Assembly (NCBI GenBank): GCA_020351875.1 | Contig: CP070671.1 | Location: forward strand, 757,325-821,324 | Reading direction: 5' to 3' | Length of the DNA stretch: 64,000 nucleotides | DNA from: Chromatiales bacterium | GTDB lineage: Bacteria; Pseudomonadota; Gammaproteobacteria; Steroidobacterales; GCA-2729495 | Part shown: piece after piece, positions 63,790 through 64,000 of the stretch | Numbering within the stretch: position 1 is the first letter of the stretch | Layout: each line of letters opens with the position of its first letter | Program-made: the position numbers and the translations under genes | The notes under the pieces: model-generated | Database searches by the model: none | Told to the model about the DNA's origin: nothing | What the model saw: the letters and a program-made list of their open reading frames with translations, nothing else

Positions 63790-63819
63790 AAGCTAGCCAC
63801 GGCGCCGAAAAGCTGTCAA
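63790..63819 (-). promoter_or_regulatory. Candidate promoter of hrcA
   Basis: Minus strand: perfect TTGACA (63819-63814), 18 bases, TAGCTT (63795-63790), about 45 bases before the hrcA start. The -10 is weak. Confidence 0.45.
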
Positions 63820-63927
63820 GACGAACTCCTGGTGCCGACCCCCTTGCCGGGCCGCAGACAGCAGGGCTAATGTTGCCGGGCATGGTGCAATCGGGCATCG
63901 GCGGGCCGCACCGGACATAAGCTGCTC

Positions 63928-64000
63928 ATGGCCAGGTTATTTACCAATATTGCGCTGACCGGGAACTGGCGCGACCCGAAGGCGGGGGAATCCATTGCCA
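63928..64000 (+). CDS. nadK: Probable NAD kinase, first codons (cut by window edge)
   Basis: Only 24 codons are visible. They read MARLFTNIALTGNWRDPKAG, like the IALxGxxxDPRxAES start of gammaproteobacterial NAD kinases. Divergence from the hrcA-grpE block is the usual place of nadK. The call rests on this short stretch and context. The 182-base gap to hrcA holds no other gene. Confidence 0.6.
   Translation, partial: MARLFTNIALTGNWRDPKAGESIA

Overview
The window is a 64 kb piece of a GC-rich gammaproteobacterial chromosome. Gene content and order fit a non-enteric, MukBEF-free lineage (Chromatiales/Xanthomonadales-like, possibly close to Woeseia-type marine bacteria; the order is a guess from gene order and the lysine-rich DksA, not from a phylogeny). 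Condensin is SMC-ScpA-ScpB, nuoC and nuoD are separate genes, and the two long blocks hrcA-grpE-dnaK-dnaJ-dapB-carAB-greA-rlmE-ftsH-folP-glmM-tpiA-secG-tRNA-Leu-nuoA..N-tRNA-fMet-rimP-nusA-infB-rbfA-truB-rpsO-pnp are in the order common in this class. Many genes start with GTG or TTG and overlap by 1-11 bases, so most of the window consists of compact operons.

Layout: 1-555 is the start of gyrA (minus). 803-5676 (plus) is mtaD-ubiG-gph-rmuC-yciK, covering methylthioadenosine/SAH deamination, ubiquinone methylation, phosphoglycolate clearance and DNA maintenance. 5690-10138 (minus) holds an endonuclease III-like glycosylase, rluB, scpB, scpA, an M50 membrane protease and a YciO/TsaC-type protein. 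10236-10801 (plus) is a small yciI-bolA pair. 10802-14041 is an AT-richer accessory island: two DUF6502-type predicted DNA-binding proteins bracket a secreted or membrane protein (DUF5666-like core) carrying eleven copies of the octapeptide GIRGSGVR. 14042-20230 (minus) is smc-zipA-ligA. 20473-23430 (plus) is queF, dksA, gluQ and phaR. 23486-31915 (minus) is the transcription/translation block rimP-nusA-infB-rbfA-truB-rpsO-pnp. 32052-46782 carries tRNA-fMet, all 14 nuo genes for respiratory complex I and tRNA-Leu(GAG). 46803-57753 runs from secG to carA. 57987-63745 is dapB and the heat-shock operon, and nadK appears to begin at the right edge.

The housekeeping parts work as expected units: SMC, ScpA and ScpB form one condensin; RimP, NusA, IF2, RbfA, TruB, S15 and PNPase couple ribosome maturation with transcription and RNA decay; HrcA, GrpE, DnaK and DnaJ form the Hsp70 system, with a sigma-32-like promoter in front of dnaK. 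The parts most worth a second look are the GIRGSGVR/DUF6502 island, the tandem tRNA-Leu 3'-end copies between tRNA-Leu and nuoA, the DksA with a histone H1-like arm and a half-lost zinc site, and the row of hairpins between tRNA-fMet and rimP.
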